Below the pieces are notes generated by a model that saw only the letters and a program-made list of their open reading frames with translations, was not told where the DNA came from and ran no database searches. Of a DNA stretch of 64,000 bases, positions 61,165 to 64,000 are shown piece after piece. The stretch is from Antedon mediterranea (lineage: Eukaryota > Echinodermata > Crinoidea > Comatulida > Antedonidae). The stretch is taken from positions 868,001-932,000 of the forward strand of contig NC_092672.1 of assembly GCF_964355755.1 (NCBI RefSeq), written 5' to 3'. The number at the start of each line of letters is the position of its first letter. Position 1 is the stretch's first letter. The translations under genes and the position numbers were made by a program.

Positions 61165-61274
61165 AGTATATTACAAGGGATCTACGTCGTAACCTGCTAC
61201 CGGGACCATGTTCGCTAAATCAGGAGAAACTTTGAATGATCGTTCGGAACTGCTTGTAATTGACAAAATAGGTC
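61165..61274 (+). pseudogene. P450 exon 1 fragment with internal deletion
   Basis: GTATATTACAAGGGATCTAC through GGGACCATG matches the end of the anchor and the hinge (YITRDLRRNLLPGP). It then jumps at the ATG (61208-61210) to TTCGCTAAATCAGGAGA, normally about 150 nt further on in exon 1. The two source sites share ATG, so the deletion has microhomology. Confidence 0.9.
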
Positions 61275-61568
61275 AATATTCGTACTGTCAACATAGAGAT
61301 AAATATACCTATACCTTGTACCTAGTTGAAGGTCACCCTGTTGATTGTTAAATATAATCGCTAAAGCATAACATTCTAATACCGGTATTTAATCCATTTA
61401 ATATTCCTTTGTGTATTATACTATGCACACTATACAACGATACAAAATAAATATCCATGCATGACTCGCACAATGTGTTTTATATTAATGCATGAACCAA
61501 TCAACCATAGCGTTTATTAATACTATATGCAAGATAAAATGCTATGTTTGCGTTGAGGTCACATGCCT

Positions 61569-61575
61569 TATATAT
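61569..61575 (+). promoter_or_regulatory. TATA-like box of CYP-G
   Basis: TATATAT about 95 bp before the ATG, with a GAGGTCAC motif just upstream (61555-61562) where CYP-F has TGACGTCA. Confidence 0.4.
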
Positions 61576-61665
61576 TGCATAATTTCCGGGATAATTTCTC
61601 GCTCATTTACATCATTCTCAGCAGAGATACTCTTTCTCAGAGTCGCGAAATCACACTCTTCAATC

Positions 61666-63977
61666 ATGGAGTTTCTTTACGACGACTTATTTGCTAGAAT
61701 GGACCTCCAAACGTGTATTATTGGAATTACAGTTTTGCTGTTTCTTTCGTATATTACAAGGGATCTACGTCGTAACCTGCTACCTGGACCATGGGGTCTT
61801 CCCGGCCTTGGTATAATACCGTTTTTGGGAAGCCAACCACAAAAGGTACTGGTAAGATATTCTAAGAAGTATGGTCCAGTGTTTTCAGGATATCTTGGCA
61901 GCAGACTGGTGGTTTTCGTCAATGATTTCAAGTCAATGAAGCAAATGTTCGCTAAATCAGGAGACACTTTTAATGATCGTCCGAAACTGCTTGTGATTGA
62001 TGAAATAAGTCACGGAAAAGGTAACCACGTGTTAGTAGGTCTATAGTCTATATTTATCTATTTACCTATATTATGAGAAACAATCACTGTATCTAGCTTT
62101 GTCTTAGATATATGTACGCGCTAGGCGTAAGCTATGACGTTTTTTTGTTAGCCTTTTGTGATTGGTTGCCAAAACAAAGTTTCTAATAATTTGTATTGTA
62201 TTTCAAGGTATAGCAAGTGGGTATTTACATTTACAATTAAAAGAAAAAAGAATATTTGCCATGAAAATATTTCGAAGTTTGGGAATGGGTAAATCAACTT
62301 TTGAAAATACAATTGTACACGAACTAGAATACCTGAAACGTAAACTGTTAGAAGTTGCTGACACGTCAGTTGAATACGACCCTAAACATATCATCGAGAA
62401 CGCCGTTTCAAACATCACATGTGGAATCGTTTTTGGAAAACGTTACAAGTATGACGATCCAAAATTCAAAAGATTTCTAAGTATACTGTACGCAAATTTT
62501 GAAATGATTTCCCATTCTGCTGCTCTGAACTTTCTACCAATCTTGAGATATATTCCTGGAAGTGGTTGGAAGACTATATTTAAAAATGTAGATACGTTTA
62601 TGAATGAATTCATTAATGTTGAATTGAAAGAGCATACAGAAACAATTGACTTCAACAATCCACGTGACTTTATCGATGAGTTTTTAAAAGCAAAATCTGA
62701 ACTGGAGAATGAAGGTGAGAATACAGATGCATTTGACGATGAATCAGCCAAACAAGTTATCTCGGAACTTTTTATCGCTGGAACTGAAACAACCGCAACA
62801 ACGTTAAAATGGGTAATTCTGTACTTAGCTCTCTATCCCGATATTCAGGCTAAGGTGTATGAAGACATAATGTCAGTATGTGGAGGAAACAATCCTCCAA
62901 CATATAAGGACCAACCAAAACTTGTGTACTCTGAGGCAGTGATGATGGAAGTGACCCGTATCCGACCTATTGCTCCATTAGGTAAATAATTGAGCCTATA
63001 TAATATATGCCTGTAATTACATACCTCGAATATATAATTTTAAAATAATAAATATATACGAACACATTTTATACACACTGTTTTACATACAGGTGTCGCG
63101 CATGCTGTTCTGCACGATACGTACTACCAGGGGCATTTTATAGCAAAAGGTACAACCGTGATACCAAATATGTGGGCAGTGATGCATGACCAAACCACTT
63201 GGCATGAACCAGACAAATTTAAACCAGAAAGATTTATCGATGAAAAATGTAATCTAATCAAAATGGAGGAGTTAATTCCATTCTCAGTTGGTAGGTTATT
63301 TTCAGTATCCACAATTATAGATAGTTTAAGAACGACACAGCGATTGTTCAAAATAATTTCATGTTATGCTCAGTTATCCACGATAAATATACTCAACAAA
63401 AACACCAATTCTACCCACAATTTAAAAGAACCACTAAAAAATAATTAAGTTTAGTTAGTAAAGGGGTTGAACTTTGGCGTGAAATACCTGAGACTCTTAA
63501 GTTACATAAGAATCCTATAACTTTTAGGCCTAAAATAAAATACAAAGATAAATTACTTTTGCAATACTCTGATTAATCTTTTTTTGTTGATAAGAAAAAA
63601 AAAAGATTTCTACTTATAAGCTGTGCTTCAGACATTCCCCCTTTCCATTCTTTCGTTTTGTACAGTAATGAATATTTATATATGTTTATGTTTTTGTTGT
63701 GAATGGAAATAAAGAAACAAAACACTAGAAGAATGTATGTATTTTTTTCCCAGAAAAATATCTAATACAGTGTATACTTATAATTCTCTCCATAGGTCGC
63801 CGTTCCTGCCCGGGAGAACAATTAGCTCGCAAGGAACTATATTTGTTTTTCACACACTTAGTTCATCAGTTCAAGTTTGAATTACCTCCAGACAAGCAGA
63901 AACCAACAACGGAACCACATGTTGGAATAACCTTATCTCCCAAGCCATATCAACTGATAATCACCAACAGAAATTAA
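61666..63977 (+). CDS. CYP-G: CYP2-clan microsomal P450
   Basis: Exons 61666-62020, 62208-62981, 63093-63290 and 63796-63977 total 1509 nt (502 aa plus TAA). The ATG at 61666 gives MEFLYDDLFARMDLQ, in line with CYP-E and CYP-F; the open frame extends upstream, but that part has no P450 similarity. Motifs: anchor GITVLLFLSYI, LPGPWGLPGLG, AGTETT, EVTR, FKPERF and FSVGRRSCPGEQLA (Cys about 447). All four introns-exon borders are GT/AG in the conserved places. It is a likely functional ER monooxygenase of unknown substrate and the last gene of the cluster inside the window; the cluster may continue to the right. Confidence 0.94.
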
Positions 63978-64000
63978 ATAATAATAATTATTGACGAGCA

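Larger units (their letters stand above)
59764..61665. other. Spacer between CYP-F and CYP-G
   Basis: Contains a degenerate family II-like TIR half (about 59940-60030, ending GTGTAGACAGACG), a TGACGTAA/ATATAAAG promoter-like cluster near 60667-60689 with no clear gene behind it, an exon 1 fragment (61165-61274) and the CYP-G promoter. No intact gene seen. Confidence 0.55.

Overview
The window looks like animal (metazoan) genomic DNA. It is AT-rich, has spliced genes with GT/AG introns, and carries many terminal-inverted-repeat (TIR) elements and minisatellites. The two gene families present are animal haem peroxidases related to the myeloperoxidase/ovoperoxidase group and microsomal CYP2-clan cytochromes P450. 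Together with the repeat style they suggest a marine invertebrate deuterostome, possibly an echinoderm. That assignment is an inference; nothing here fixes the species.

Left part (1-18.7 kb), all minus strand: a tandem array of secreted haem peroxidases. Two nearly complete genes can be rebuilt exon by exon with consistent splice phases: PX1 (10618 down to at least 5381) and PX2 (18733 down to 12491, about 619 aa). Two further 5' exons (869-600) encode a signal peptide for a third minus-strand gene that runs off the left edge. Introns and intergenic DNA hold an 18-bp array (1-467), a 50-bp array (2691-5040, 47 units), a 13-bp array (8165-8720), a 17-bp array (12190-12469) and at least nine short TIR elements of two families.

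Right part (20.3-64 kb), all plus strand: a tandem cluster of CYP2-like P450 genes, each with four coding exons. Five are open from ATG to stop: CYP-A 20327-22448, CYP-C 35481-37617, CYP-E 51568-54585, CYP-F 56648-59763 and CYP-G 61666-63977. Their lengths are 500-503 aa and exons 2, 3 and 4 are always 774, 198 and 182 nt. Three are broken: CYP-B1 and CYP-B2 (28266-33650, fused to each other and split by a Helitron-like insert) and CYP-D (44592-47268). Short exon fragments lie around them.

The cluster contains a tandem segmental duplication of about 15-16 kb. Unit 1 runs from exon 1 of CYP-A to exon 1 of CYP-C, and unit 2 from exon 1 of CYP-C to exon 1 of CYP-E. CYP-C has the promoter and start of CYP-E joined to the body of CYP-A, as expected from unequal crossing-over inside a 45-bp stretch of exon 1 shared by all three. 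After the duplication the units diverged. Unit 1 gained the B1/B2 rearrangement, a Helitron-like insertion and a long-TIR element (24593-25232). Unit 2 gained nested TIR elements (39740-41946) and two large 24-bp arrays (47340-49545) that are only about two copies in unit 1.

The P450s should be endoplasmic-reticulum membrane monooxygenases and the peroxidases secreted or extracellular haem enzymes. Nothing in the sequence links the two families functionally beyond adjacency.
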